A DNA stretch of 64,000 bases from JAXMAO01 sp046350375 (GTDB taxonomy: Bacteria > Planctomycetota > Phycisphaerae > UBA1845 > UTPLA1): contig JAXMAO010000002.1 of NCBI GenBank assembly GCA_046350375.1, forward strand, positions 310,001-374,000, in the 5' to 3' direction. Positions 45,140-53,860 of this stretch are shown in pieces (the stretch's first letter is position 1; each line of letters starts with the position of its first letter). Position numbers and translations under genes: made by a program. Under the pieces are notes generated by a model. It was given only the letters and a program-made list of their open reading frames with translations. It was not told the origin of the DNA and did no database searches.

Positions 45140-46444
45140 GTGGATCGTCGCCAGTCTGTCATCCTGCTCGCGCTGCTGCTCGGTTCGCACCTGTTCTTCG
45201 CCAGCGAGTTTCGCGCCTTTCCCAATCCCAACGCCCACAGCCGCGTCTACCTGGCGCTGGCGATCGTCGATCACCATCGGCTGAACATCGACGACGTGAT
45301 CGCGCGGTTCGGGCCGGTGCAGGACGCCGCCCGCGGCCGAAGCGGCCTCTACAGCGACAAACCGCCGGGCTGTGCGCTGGTGCTGGCGCCGCTGGCATGG
45401 GGGCTGCGCCGGGCGGGCGTGCCGCGCGACGACCTGCGGACAATGGCGCTGGCGCTGCGCGTGCTCGGCGTCACGCTGCCGTGCCTCGCGTTCTGGTTCC
45501 TGACGCGGCGCGACTGGGCGGCGGCGGCGGGCGGCGGCTGGCGCGGGCTGGCGGTCATCCTGGCCGGGGCGCTGGGCACGAATTACTTCATTTACGCCAC
45601 GCAGCTCTTCTCCCACGCGGCGGCGGGCGCGCTGCTCTACCTGGCGAGCCGGCGCGCCGCGGCGGCGACCGGCCGGATCGCGCCGCTCGCGCTCACCGGG
45701 GCGCTGCTGGCGCTGGCGTTCACGATCGACTACACCGCGGCGCCCGCGGTCGCGGTCGTGGCCGTCGCGGTGCTGATCGCGACCCGTGGACGGCGCGGCG
45801 CGGCCGCGCTCGGCCTGCTGGCCGGGGCGCTGCCGCTGGCAACGCTGTGGGCGGCGTACAACGTCGCCTGTTTCGGCGGGCCCTTCGCGCTCGGCTATCA
45901 CCAGACGACCGACCCGACCTACGCGGCCGAAGTCGCGCGCGGCCTGTTTGGCCTGAACGCGCCGCACGCCGCCGCGCTGGCCGGGATGACGCTGCTGCCG
46001 CCGCACGGCCTGGCGTTCATGTCGCCGTTTCTGGTGCTGGCGCCGATCGGCTGGCGGCGGATGGCGCGCGACCCGGCGACGCGCGGCGCAGCGTGGGTCG
46101 GGCTGGCGGTGTTCGGCGCGTCGGCGCTGTTTGTCAGCACGCTGGTCGACTGGCGGCGGCTGGTCGGTCTCGACGCGCTACCTCGTGCCGACGCTGCCGC
46201 TGCTGCTGCAGCGGCGTGGCGGCGGCGATCGCGCCGGCCGCGCGTGGCTGTCGCGGACGGTCTTCGTGGCCGGCGCGGCCGTCGGCCTGCTGCATGTCGA
46301 CCTGGCGGCGCGGACGTTTCCCGACTATTCGCCGGTGTTTCGCACGCCGTTCATGGAGCTGAGCGTTCCGCTGCTGCGTGCCGGCTGCACCAACGGGCTG
46401 CTGCCGGGCGGCGACGGCGGGGCCGGCGCGGCGCTGCTGTTTGA
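45140..46444 (+). CDS. Polytopic membrane protein (GT-C glycosyltransferase-like), 5' part of a frameshifted gene
   Basis: The first 340 residues are a genuine multi-pass membrane protein with about nine hydrophobic segments. HSRVYLALAIVDHHRLNIDD and SGLYSDKPPGCALVLAPL recall the first loop of GT-C/GT39-type mannosyltransferases. Near 46151-46160, within a CGG repeat, the sensible frame is lost: this frame continues as low-complexity Ala/Arg. The expected GGWSVSTRYLVPTLPL, typical of the next loop, is in the +1 frame and opens the reading frame at 46131-47027. The intact gene would therefore be 45140-47027, about 628 residues, and one extra or two missing bases at the repeat would repair it. 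It is either a sequencing error or a recent inactivating slip. Residues after about 46155 in this frame are not real protein. Confidence 0.75.
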   Translation: MDRRQSVILLALLLGSHLFFASEFRAFPNPNAHSRVYLALAIVDHHRLNIDDVIARFGPVQDAARGRSGLYSDKPPGCALVLAPLAWGLRRAGVPRDDLRTMALALRVLGVTLPCLAFWFLTRRDWAAAAGGGWRGLAVILAGALGTNYFIYATQLFSHAAAGALLYLASRRAAAATGRIAPLALTGALLALAFTIDYTAAPAVAVVAVAVLIATRGRRGAAALGLLAGALPLATLWAAYNVACFGGPFALGYHQTTDPTYAAEVARGLFGLNAPHAAALAGMTLLPPHGLAFMSPFLVLAPIGWRRMARDPATRGAAWVGLAVFGASALFVSTLVDWRRLVGLDALPRADAAAAAAAAWRRRSRRPRVAVADGLRGRRGRRPAACRPGGADVSRLFAGVSHAVHGAERSAAACRLHQRAAAGRRRRGRRGAAV

Positions 46445-47027
46445 CGGCTGCCTGCTGGCGGCGCTGGGGGTAATCGTGGTCGCAGTCTGTGGCGACGCGG
46501 CGCCGCCGGGACGACGGGCCGGTCGAGCGACCTGCGGCCGGGCGGCGCTGCTGGCGGCCGGACTGCTGTCGGCTGAATGGCTGGTGGCGCGGCCGGATGG
46601 CTACCATCAGCGGCTGGGGCTGGCCGACGTAATGGCGAAGATGGGCTTCACCTGCGCGTCGGACACGGCGCGGGCAGCGCTGCACGAGCGGACACTGGCG
46701 ATCGACCCGGACAATCTCTTCGAGCTGACGCAGCTTGGCTGGGTCCGCGCCGCCAGTCCGTGCGACTCACTGCGCGACCCGGCGGCGGCGGTGCGGCTGG
46801 CCGAGCGGCGCCGCGCCGTTACCGGCGACCAGGACGTGGAGACGCTCGACCTGCTGGCGGCGGCGTATGCGGCGAGTGGCCGGCCGGCCGAGGCGCGGCC
46901 GCTGGCCGAACGGGCGGCCGCGTTGGCGGCGGCGCGCGGCGATCAGTCCCGGCACGCGGCGATTACCGGGCGGCTGCGGGAGTACGCCGCCGGTCGCGCC
47001 TGGCGGGCCGCGCCGGCGTCGCGCTAG
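46131..47027 (+). CDS. C-terminal part of the frameshifted GT-C-like membrane protein, with TPR-like tail
   Basis: Real protein starts at about GGWSVSTRYLVPTLPLLLQ and continues directly from the gene at 45140. Several hydrophobic segments follow (AALGVIVVAVCGDA, AALLAAGLLSAEWLVA). The last 130 residues are TPR-like, with a recognisable repeat in DLLAAAYAASGRPAEARPLAERAAALAAARGD. Hence the whole protein has the same plan as the one encoded at 13450-15351, a multi-pass membrane domain plus TPRs. The first 12-15 residues of this open frame belong to the overlapping shift zone and are not trustworthy. Confidence 0.7.
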   Translation: MSARWSTGGGWSVSTRYLVPTLPLLLQRRGGGDRAGRAWLSRTVFVAGAAVGLLHVDLAARTFPDYSPVFRTPFMELSVPLLRAGCTNGLLPGGDGGAGAALLFDGCLLAALGVIVVAVCGDAAPPGRRAGRATCGRAALLAAGLLSAEWLVARPDGYHQRLGLADVMAKMGFTCASDTARAALHERTLAIDPDNLFELTQLGWVRAASPCDSLRDPAAAVRLAERRRAVTGDQDVETLDLLAAAYAASGRPAEARPLAERAAALAAARGDQSRHAAITGRLREYAAGRAWRAAPASR

Positions 47028-47094
47028 GTGTGTGTCGATGCTCGCCGCGGGATGGGCGCCGCGACGGGCGGGTGTCCTGTCCGAGCCGCAATTG

Positions 47095-47112
47095 TTCGCA
47101 AGCTCTTGCGAA
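47095..47112. promoter_or_regulatory. Perfect 8-bp inverted repeat, 2-bp spacer (operator-like)
   Basis: TTCGCAAG-CT-CTTGCGAA lies between the membrane-protein gene and the methyltransferase gene at 47285, followed by an A/T-rich AATAAAGAAG. It has the size of a dimeric-repressor site; it lacks a T-run, so it is not a standard terminator. Confidence 0.35.
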
Positions 47113-47284
47113 TAAAGAAGTGGTGTCGATAATGCCCGGGTCTCGGCCGACAGGCGCGGCCGGCCGGGGCGACGGGCGGCCAGACCGCCCGCGTCGCAGA
47201 CGGGCGCGACACGGACGGCGCGGGGCCGCCTGCGACGGACGGATGCGCGGGCGCGGCGCTGTGCCATAAGAAGGGATTTCCACG

Positions 47285-47947
47285 GTGCGAGAGGACACAT
47301 CCACGGCCCGGCCCGTCGCAACGGAGCTGGATCAGTCCACCAAGGCGTCGGACCTGGCGCTATTTTTTCGCAAATTTGTCGAGAAAGGGCGCGGCATCTC
47401 GTCGTTCGTGCCGTCGAGCCGCACCATGGCGTGCAAGCTGCTCGAGCTGGTCGACTTCGAGCGACCGGGCACGATCATCGAACTGGGCGCCGGCACCGGG
47501 CCCGTGACCGAGCAGATTCTCGCGCGGATCCGGCCGCACCATCGCTTTGTCGCGGTCGAGAACGACCCGGACTTCGTCGAGATTCTGCGGCGCCGCTTCT
47601 CCGAGCACCTCATCCTTCAGGCCGATGCCACGCGGCTCGCCGAGCCGCTGGCCCGCATGGGCGTGCAGCGGGCGCGCTACGTCATCTCGTGTTTGCCGAC
47701 GCCGGCGCTGCCGCGGCGCGGCCTGGTGCGGATGATCCGCTGGCTGCGACGCACGCTGGAACCCGACGGGCTCTTCCTGCAGCTCACCATCGTGCCGCTG
47801 ATCTACCGGCGGTTCTACCAGCGGCTGTTCGCGCAGGTCGGCTACAACATGGTCTGGCGGAACATGCCGCCAGGCGGCGTGTACGTCTGTCGCCGGCCGC
47901 ACGAGCGGCTGCTCAAGCCGGCGCTGGGCGCGGCGCGAAAGATCTAG
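47285..47947 (+). CDS. Class I SAM-dependent methyltransferase (phospholipid N-methyltransferase/KsgA-like)
   Basis: 220 residues from a GTG with AAGAAGGG about nine bases upstream. A short N-terminal helix precedes GRGISSFVPSSRTMACKLLE, then motif I TIIELGAGTGPVTEQIL, the acidic SAM-ribose ligand region FVAVENDPDFVEIL, an adenine-site LQADATRL and motif IV-like RYVISCLPTPAL. The combination of the Ser-Ser-Arg phrase and GAGTGPVT is characteristic of PmtA-type phospholipid N-methyltransferases, and rRNA adenine dimethylases look similar in motif I. The NLPF/Y motif of KsgA is replaced by SCLP, so lipid methylation is the better guess. Neighbouring lipid acyltransferase and envelope genes support this weakly. 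Confidence 0.8.
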   Translation: MREDTSTARPVATELDQSTKASDLALFFRKFVEKGRGISSFVPSSRTMACKLLELVDFERPGTIIELGAGTGPVTEQILARIRPHHRFVAVENDPDFVEILRRRFSEHLILQADATRLAEPLARMGVQRARYVISCLPTPALPRRGLVRMIRWLRRTLEPDGLFLQLTIVPLIYRRFYQRLFAQVGYNMVWRNMPPGGVYVCRRPHERLLKPALGAARKI

Positions 47948-48129
47948 GCCAGACCGCTCAGACGCGCGCGACTTGCGGCGCAGCTTCTCAATCTGATTCG
48001 AATGCAACTGATCGGACGGTGCGCAGGGTGCGTCGCACGAGTCTCTGCGCGACGACACGCGCCGCGCGGACGAATTCGCGAGGTTCAGGACTCTGTGCTG
48101 GCTGCAACGAGGGGCGAATCGCGAGTGGC

Positions 48130-48330
48130 TTACGGCGTGCCCTGCAACGAGATCATCTTCTGAAGGCGGCGACGGGCCTTGCGGAAGTTGCGGCGGCGGC
48201 GATCGGACGGCTTCTCGTAATAGGCCGTGCGCTTGATCTCGCGCAGCACGCCCTCGCGCTCGCAGAGCTTCTTCAGACGACGCAGGACCTGCTGGATCGG
48301 CTCATTCGGCCTGGGGCGGACTTTGATCAT
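48130..48330 (-). CDS. rpsU: 30S ribosomal protein S21
   Basis: 66 residues, very basic, with the family hallmarks IKVRPRPNEPIQQVLRRLKK at the start and YYEKPSDRRRRNFRKARRR near the end. The ATG at 48330 is chosen over an in-frame TTG at 48357 because it gives the standard length and N-terminus. S21 helps the 30S subunit accept mRNA and initiator tRNA. It is a single-gene unit here. On the minus strand upstream, TACAGT (48410-48405), 17 bp from TTGCGG, is a possible promoter, and a GGGCCC-ggtcgc-GGGCCC hairpin lies in the leader. Confidence 0.95.
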   Translation of the reverse strand: MIKVRPRPNEPIQQVLRRLKKLCEREGVLREIKRTAYYEKPSDRRRRNFRKARRRLQKMISLQGTP

Positions 48331-48653
48331 CGCCGTGCGACATCCCTTTCTGGACAATTCACAACACGCTGCGGGCCCGCGACCGGGCCCATACCGGAGC
48401 GCACACTGTAATCGGCCAATGCGCGACCCGCAAGCAGTTGCGCCGGCGAACGCGGCAAGGTGATTCGCGATGAGAGCTCGCGGCCGCGATCCCGGTCGCC
48501 AGGGCTAACCTATTGCACCTATTGGCTTTGCGGCACACGATCGGCCCATTGCCAAGCCGCGAAGCGATCCGGGCCGCCGCAAGGCGCCCCGCGCGTCGGC
48601 GGCGCGGCAGGGTTGGCGTAGGATAGGCGCTCGACGGCGGAAACGGAGACGGC
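48331..48653. other. Divergent intergenic region, 323 bp
   Basis: Promoters of rpsU (leftward) and of the PEP/pyruvate-binding protein gene (rightward) must lie here. I see no RNA gene or coding sequence in it. A leftward promoter-like pair is noted under rpsU. Confidence 0.4.
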
Positions 48654-50999
48654 ATGGCGCGCGAAAACAGCTCCGAGCAACAACACGCGGCGCGAGCGAA
48701 ACTCGATCTGCAACTGGCGGCCCACACGACGCTGGCGGCGCGGATCTTCCGGCAACTGCTGGTCGAACTTCACAGCCGGCAGATCGTGACCGTCGACCAG
48801 ATCTACGAGGAGGCGCACGCCTCGGTGCCGCTGGCTCCGGGCGACAGCGGCGCGGCCGACCGCACGAATGAAATCGTCCGCGAGTATGCGATTCGCCACC
48901 TGTCGGCGGAGGACATCGACGCGGTGGTGCAGGTGGCCGTGAAGCGCGAGGAGGCCGACGGGCTGAGCGGCATTCTGAGCCTGGGCAGCGTGTCGTTCCG
49001 GGTGCTGGCGGACAAGGTGCGGCGCTTCTGCGGGCTGCCGCCCGGCAATCGCACGCTCGAGCCGGAGCTGGCGCTGGGCATTCGCGTGGGGCTGATTCGC
49101 GAGGTGGTGAGCGACCAGCTCGAGTTCATCGGCGTCGCGAAACACTACCTCACCATCCGCGACTTCGACCAGATCATCCAGCGGATCGTCGGGCCCGAGC
49201 ACGGCATCGGCCGGATCGGCGGCAAGGCGGCCGGCATGTTCCTGCTCTACAAGATTCTCACCAGCACCGATCCGGCGGTGACGGCCGACGGCGGGCCCAC
49301 CGGTGCGGTCGGGCGCCCCGCGCCGAGCCCGGGGCCGCCGCTGCCGATCGCCATTCCCGAGTCGCACTTTCTGCGGTCGGACGTGATCGACGAGTTCCTG
49401 GAGCTGAACGGGCTCAATAAGTACCAGAACCACAAGTACAAGAGCGCCGAGGAGATCCGCGCCGAATACCCGCTCATCCGGCGCGAGTTCGCCGGCGGAC
49501 GCTTTCCGGCGACGATCGTCGAGCGGCTGCGCGGGCTGCTGCGCGAGACGGGCAACCATCCGCTGATCGTCCGCAGCAGCAGCCTGCTGGAGGACCGGTT
49601 CGGCACGGCCTTTTCGGGCAAGTATGCCAGCGTCTTTCTGCCGAACCAGAACCCGCGCGGCCTGTCCGCCGAGGTGGCACTGGAGGCGCGGCTGAGCGCG
49701 CTGCTGTCGGCGGTGGCGGAGATTTATGCGTCGGCGCTGGGGCCCGATCCGCTGCTCTATCGCCGCGCGCACGACCTGGTCGACTATCCGGAAGACATGG
49801 GGGTGCTGATTCAGAAGGTGGTCGGGTTTCCGTTCGGGCGCTACTTCCTGCCGGCGTTTTCGGGCGTGGCGTTCTCGCGCAACGAGTATCGCTGGTCGCC
49901 GCGCATCCGGCGCGAGGACGGCCTGCTGAGGATCGTCGCCGGACTGGGCACGCGCGCCGTCGAGCGCGTCGGGCAGGAGTATCCGCGGATGGTCGCGCCC
50001 GGCGAGCCGACACTGCGCCCCGAGTCGTCGATGCGTGACGTGATTCGCAACGCGCAGCGCTCGCTGGACGTGATCGACCTGGCCGAGAACCGCTTCGCGT
50101 CGGTGACGCTCGACGAGCTGCTGGCCGAGCGGCGCGATTTCCCGCTGCTCGACCAGGTCTGCTCGATCCGCCGCGACCAGGAGCTCTATCGTCCGGCCGG
50201 CACCTACGTCCTGGCCGAGCCGCGCGACCTGGTCATCACCTTTGACAAGCTGCTGTCGGAGACGCCGTTCGCCGCCACGATGCGCGAGCTGCTGCGCCGC
50301 GCCGAGGCGGCCTATCGCCGGCCGGTGGACATCGAATTCACCCACGACGGCGAGCGGCTGTACGTGCTGCAGTGCCGGCCGCAGACCGAGGCCCAGCAGG
50401 CGGCGCGGGTGCGCGTGCCGGACGATGTTTCGAACGACGACCGCGTTTTCTCGGCGACGCGCTTCGTGCGCAGCGGCGTGGCGGACGCGGTGGAGTACGT
50501 CATCTACGTGTCGCCCGAGGGTTACGACGCCATTGCGACACGCGAGCGGCGCGTGGAGGTGGGGCGGGTGATCGGGGCGCTCAACGACCGGCTGCACGAT
50601 CGCTCGTTCGTGCTGATCGGCCCCGGGCGCTGGGGCAGCAACGACATCCGGCTGGGGGTACCGGTCACGTACGCCGACATCAACCACGCGGCGATGCTGA
50701 TCGAAGTGGCGCGCGAGCGCGACGGCTACGTGCCCGAGGTGTCGTACGGCACGCACTTCTTCCAGGACCTGGTCGAGTCGGACATTCACTACCTGCCGCT
50801 TTACCCGGACGACTCGATGAATCACTGGAACGCGGAGTTTTTCAACGGGTCGCCGAACCGGCTGGCAGAGATTCTGCCGCGCCGCGCCGAGCTGGCGGAC
50901 GTGGTGCGGGTCATCCGCGTGCCGGACGTGTCGGCCGGGCGGACGCTGCGGGTGGTGATGGATGGAACGGCGGACCGGGCGCTGGCGTATTTTGCGTAG
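48654..50999 (+). CDS. PEP/pyruvate-binding-domain protein without the swivelling phosphohistidine domain
   Basis: 781 residues. An N-terminal helical region of about 160 residues is followed by an ATP-grasp domain of the PEP synthase/PPDK type: GRIGGKAAGMFLLYKIL, then HPLIVRSSSLLEDRFGTAFSGKYASVF and MGVLIQKVVG. DIEFTHDGERLYVLQCRPQTE closes it, as in PpsA. The usual next parts, the GGxTSHAA phosphohistidine domain and the PEP-binding barrel, are absent. In their place is an unfamiliar 220-residue C-terminal domain with GPGRWGSNDIRLGVPVTYADIN and EVSYGTHFFQDLVESDIHYLPL. The protein probably phosphorylates, or senses, something with ATP other than pyruvate. I do not know the substrate. It is monocistronic by spacing. 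Confidence 0.82.
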   Translation: MARENSSEQQHAARAKLDLQLAAHTTLAARIFRQLLVELHSRQIVTVDQIYEEAHASVPLAPGDSGAADRTNEIVREYAIRHLSAEDIDAVVQVAVKREEADGLSGILSLGSVSFRVLADKVRRFCGLPPGNRTLEPELALGIRVGLIREVVSDQLEFIGVAKHYLTIRDFDQIIQRIVGPEHGIGRIGGKAAGMFLLYKILTSTDPAVTADGGPTGAVGRPAPSPGPPLPIAIPESHFLRSDVIDEFLELNGLNKYQNHKYKSAEEIRAEYPLIRREFAGGRFPATIVERLRGLLRETGNHPLIVRSSSLLEDRFGTAFSGKYASVFLPNQNPRGLSAEVALEARLSALLSAVAEIYASALGPDPLLYRRAHDLVDYPEDMGVLIQKVVGFPFGRYFLPAFSGVAFSRNEYRWSPRIRREDGLLRIVAGLGTRAVERVGQEYPRMVAPGEPTLRPESSMRDVIRNAQRSLDVIDLAENRFASVTLDELLAERRDFPLLDQVCSIRRDQELYRPAGTYVLAEPRDLVITFDKLLSETPFAATMRELLRRAEAAYRRPVDIEFTHDGERLYVLQCRPQTEAQQAARVRVPDDVSNDDRVFSATRFVRSGVADAVEYVIYVSPEGYDAIATRERRVEVGRVIGALNDRLHDRSFVLIGPGRWGSNDIRLGVPVTYADINHAAMLIEVARERDGYVPEVSYGTHFFQDLVESDIHYLPLYPDDSMNHWNAEFFNGSPNRLAEILPRRAELADVVRVIRVPDVSAGRTLRVVMDGTADRALAYFA

Positions 51000-51143
51000 C
51001 CGGGCGGAAGACCGCGTGAGCGCGGGCCGCGGACGCGGGGTGCGTCGCGCGGCCGCCGGGCGGCGAGCCATCCTGATGCTACCGCAACTTCCTGTCGAAC
51101 CACCCGGCGACCGTACGACGCGCGCGGGGCGCGCGGCCGGCGA

Positions 51144-52610
51144 CTAGCGCGGCGCGTCCTTGCGGCGCAACGACTCTTCGATACGACCGACCAGCTCGCG
51201 AATGTTCCCGCTCTGCGGCCCGGCGGCGGAGTTCCACTGCACCTGCTCGCCGCCGCGCAGCACCCGGTCGATCTTGCGGTGGGCGAGCAGCACGGTGGTG
51301 TGATTCTTGTTGCCCATCAGCCGGCCGATCTCGGGCAGGCTGAGGCTGGTCTGCGTGCGGGCGAGGTACATGGCGATGTTGCGTGCCAGCGCGATGGTGC
51401 GGCTCTTGCGGGACGAATGCAGGTCGGCGGGGGTGAGGCCGAAGAAGGTCGCGACGGCGGACTCGATGTCGCCGACGTTGAGAATGGGGACGGTGCGGTG
51501 CAGGTGGTCGTCGAGGACACCGCGGGCGAGCGCCATGGTGATGTTCGAGCGGGCGACGTCGGCCGCCGCGACCAGCCGCAGCAGGGTGCCCTCGAGCTCG
51601 CGGACGTTGGTTTCGATGCGCTCGGCGACATAGTGCAGCACGTCGTCGGGGACGGTTCGGCCGAGCAGCGCGGCGCGGCGCCGCAGGATTTCGCAGCGGG
51701 TCGCCAGGTCGGGCGGATCGATGCGGACGACGACGCCGGAGACGAACCGGCTGACGAGCGACTCGGAGAGCTGGCCGATCATCTTGGGCGGCGCGTCGGA
51801 CGCGAGGACGACCTGCTTGCCGACCGACTCGATGGTGTTGAAGGTGTGCAGGAACTCGTCCTGGGTGGCGCGCTTGTTGGAGAGGAAGTGCACATCGTCG
51901 ACCACCAGGACGTCGACCGCGCGGTAGTGGCGGCGGAACTGCTCGAGCTTGCCGTGCTTGAGCGCGAGCAGGAACTCGTTGGTGAAGACCTCGCCGGAGA
52001 CGTAGCGCCAGCGCAGGTGGGGCTTGGCGTCGGTGAGCGCGTTGGCCAGGCCGTGCAGCAGGTGGGTCTTGCCGATGCCGCAGCCGCCGAAGAGGAAGAC
52101 GGGGTTGTAGACCTGGCCGGGCCGGTCGACGATGCCGCGGATGACCGAGTGGGCCAGTTCGTTGCCGGGGCCGACGACAAACTGCTCGAGGCGGCCGCGG
52201 AGCCGGGGGCGGTCGACCGGCACGATGGTCTCGGCGATCGCCATGCGGGGGTCGCGGGCGCCGCGCTCGGCGGATTTCTGGACGAACTCGGCCTGGGAGT
52301 TGAGCTGGGCCTTGCGGAGGTTGGCGAACAGGCCGGGCTCGATGGAGAAGCTGACCTGCACATCCTTGCCGGCGACTTCGCGGGCGGCGGCGGCGATGGC
52401 GTCGGCGAAGTGGTTTTCGATCCACGTGCCGATGAAGAGGTTGGGCACGCCGACCTTGAGAAAGCCTTCGGACAGGGCGAATTTCGTGGAGTTGTGGAAC
52501 CAGACCTTGTAACGATTGGCGCCGACGATTTCGGCGAGGCGCCCTCGAATGTCCCTTTCGGGATCGTCTTTTGTGACAATAAGACGGCGATCTGCGGGCG
52601 CAGTTTGCAC
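51144..52610 (-). CDS. dnaA: Chromosomal replication initiator protein DnaA
   Basis: 488 residues from a GTG with AAGGAG seven bases upstream. Domain I is short (20-90). The AAA+ domain has Walker A GGCGIGKTHL (175-184), Walker B VLVVDDVHFL (234-243), sensor I LASDAPP and the Arg-finger region LVSRFVSGVVV. Domain IV carries the DnaA-box-recognition helices, with the signature in variant form MGNKNHTTVLLAHRKI (432-447) where most bacteria have GxRDHTTV. DnaA-ATP binds oriC and opens it. The upstream 285 bp contain a good promoter but no canonical DnaA boxes. The gene is preceded on the same strand by a GNAT gene, not by dnaN or rpmH, which is common outside the textbook arrangement. Confidence 0.95.
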   Translation of the reverse strand: MQTAPADRRLIVTKDDPERDIRGRLAEIVGANRYKVWFHNSTKFALSEGFLKVGVPNLFIGTWIENHFADAIAAAAREVAGKDVQVSFSIEPGLFANLRKAQLNSQAEFVQKSAERGARDPRMAIAETIVPVDRPRLRGRLEQFVVGPGNELAHSVIRGIVDRPGQVYNPVFLFGGCGIGKTHLLHGLANALTDAKPHLRWRYVSGEVFTNEFLLALKHGKLEQFRRHYRAVDVLVVDDVHFLSNKRATQDEFLHTFNTIESVGKQVVLASDAPPKMIGQLSESLVSRFVSGVVVRIDPPDLATRCEILRRRAALLGRTVPDDVLHYVAERIETNVRELEGTLLRLVAAADVARSNITMALARGVLDDHLHRTVPILNVGDIESAVATFFGLTPADLHSSRKSRTIALARNIAMYLARTQTSLSLPEIGRLMGNKNHTTVLLAHRKIDRVLRGGEQVQWNSAAGPQSGNIRELVGRIEESLRRKDAPR

Positions 52611-52721
52611 CGGACGGCTCCTTCGCAGGTGGAAAGTGACGAAGAATTCCGCTGCCGCGCCCCGACAGGATCCCGATCCGCGCCAATTCAGGGGGCGAGG
52701 CGTTCGAATACGATGAAGCCG

Positions 52722-52750
52722 ATATTAAAATCGCCCCCGACCGCGGTCAA
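52722..52750 (-). promoter_or_regulatory. dnaA promoter
   Basis: On the minus strand, TTGACC (52750-52745), exactly 17 bp, then TAATAT (52727-52722). Transcription would start near 52715, leaving a leader of about 105 bases before the dnaA GTG. The inverted repeat TCGCCCCC/GGGGGCGA (52731-52738 and 52691-52698) flanks the -10 region and the start point and may be an operator. Confidence 0.6.
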
Positions 52751-52895
52751 TAGCAAAGATTCACCATTGCGACATGCGCGGATCGATCGTTCGCACTCAC
52801 AATCGGTTGTGTGTGTGAAAAAATAATCATGCACCGACTTTGCACATTACGGCCCAGTTTAACGGGTGGCTGTGCTTTCTCGCGCGCCGCTGCGC

Positions 52896-53828
52896 CTATC
52901 CATCCGCGCCCGCGAAGCGTAGGTTGATCCACGCGGCCCGACGCACGCCGCGCCGAAATCCCAGCGCCGCATACAGGCGCAGCGCCGGACCATTGGACGA
53001 ATCAACGGCCAGCGTCAGTGTTGGAACATTCGCTCCGCGCGAGAGTTCCACCGCGCGCGTCAGCAGCACCCGACCCAGACCGCGCCCACGCGACTCCGGA
53101 CACACACCCATGTACACCACTTCGGCCGCATCGCGCGGCGGCACATAGCCCAGCAGCAGGCAGCCGGCCGGCTGATCGCCGCACGCCAGCACCTGCCACC
53201 AGGCCGGATCGAAACGCGTCGCGGCCCGATGGCCGGCAATGATGTCGTCGATCTTCCGCACGCCCGAGAGCACCGGGCAATCACAGGTGTTGATGTAGGT
53301 CTGTTCGATCGTGGTGGCGAAGAGCGCGTGAGTCTGGGCGGAATAGGCAATCCAGCGCCACTCGTCAGCCGCGGCGCCCGACGACGCCAGCCCGACGCGG
53401 CTCGCGACCGCACGATCGAGGTAGTCGAGAAACGCCAGCCGCTCGAAGCCGTGCCGCGCCAGCGCCGCGGTCTCGCGGCCGTCCGGCTCGATCAGCACCT
53501 GCACCAGCCGCACGCGCTGCTCCCGCGCCGTCGCCAGCGCCGCGGGCAGAAGTAGGTCGAGCGCCGCGTCGAGCGCCGCGCCAGCCTGGGCCGTGAGCAT
53601 GAGCATGGCGGTCCGGCCGGGCGAGACCAGCAGCGCGCCGACGGCCTGCCAAGCGGAGCGGTCGGCGACGATCCAGTCGGCCGCCAGATCGAGCCCCAGC
53701 TCGCTGACGTAGTCGCGGAAGGAGCGAACCTGCTGTTCGAGCGCGGCGGGAGGCAGGTCGGGCTGGTCGAAGAGCAGCCGCAGCACGCGATCGGACTCGT
53801 CGACCTGGGCACGTCGGATGGCGAGCAA
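52896..53828 (-). CDS. Tandem GNAT-family N-acetyltransferase
   Basis: About 310 residues if started at the TTG at 53828; no ATG or GTG is available in frame after the preceding gene's stop, so the start is uncertain. The C-terminal half is a clear GNAT domain: acetyl-CoA motif VVYMGVCPESRGRGLGRVLL with the RGRGLG pyrophosphate loop, and SNGPALRLYAALGFRRG at the end. The N-terminal half (VLIEPDGRETAALARHGFERL) looks like a second, degenerate GNAT domain, the arrangement of mycothiol-synthase-like proteins. It would acetylate an amine of unknown identity. The gene lies 32 bp after the GT9 gene and is probably in one unit with it and the aminotransferase-fold gene. Confidence 0.8.
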   Translation of the reverse strand: MLAIRRAQVDESDRVLRLLFDQPDLPPAALEQQVRSFRDYVSELGLDLAADWIVADRSAWQAVGALLVSPGRTAMLMLTAQAGAALDAALDLLLPAALATAREQRVRLVQVLIEPDGRETAALARHGFERLAFLDYLDRAVASRVGLASSGAAADEWRWIAYSAQTHALFATTIEQTYINTCDCPVLSGVRKIDDIIAGHRAATRFDPAWWQVLACGDQPAGCLLLGYVPPRDAAEVVYMGVCPESRGRGLGRVLLTRAVELSRGANVPTLTLAVDSSNGPALRLYAALGFRRGVRRAAWINLRFAGADG

Positions 53829-53860
53829 GCGCCGGGCCTCGCGTTGGGGTGGACGGCAGC

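Noticed and set aside
52611..52895. Replication origin next to dnaA
   Set aside because: There is an A/T-richer patch, but no canonical DnaA boxes on either strand; dnaA proximity alone is not enough.
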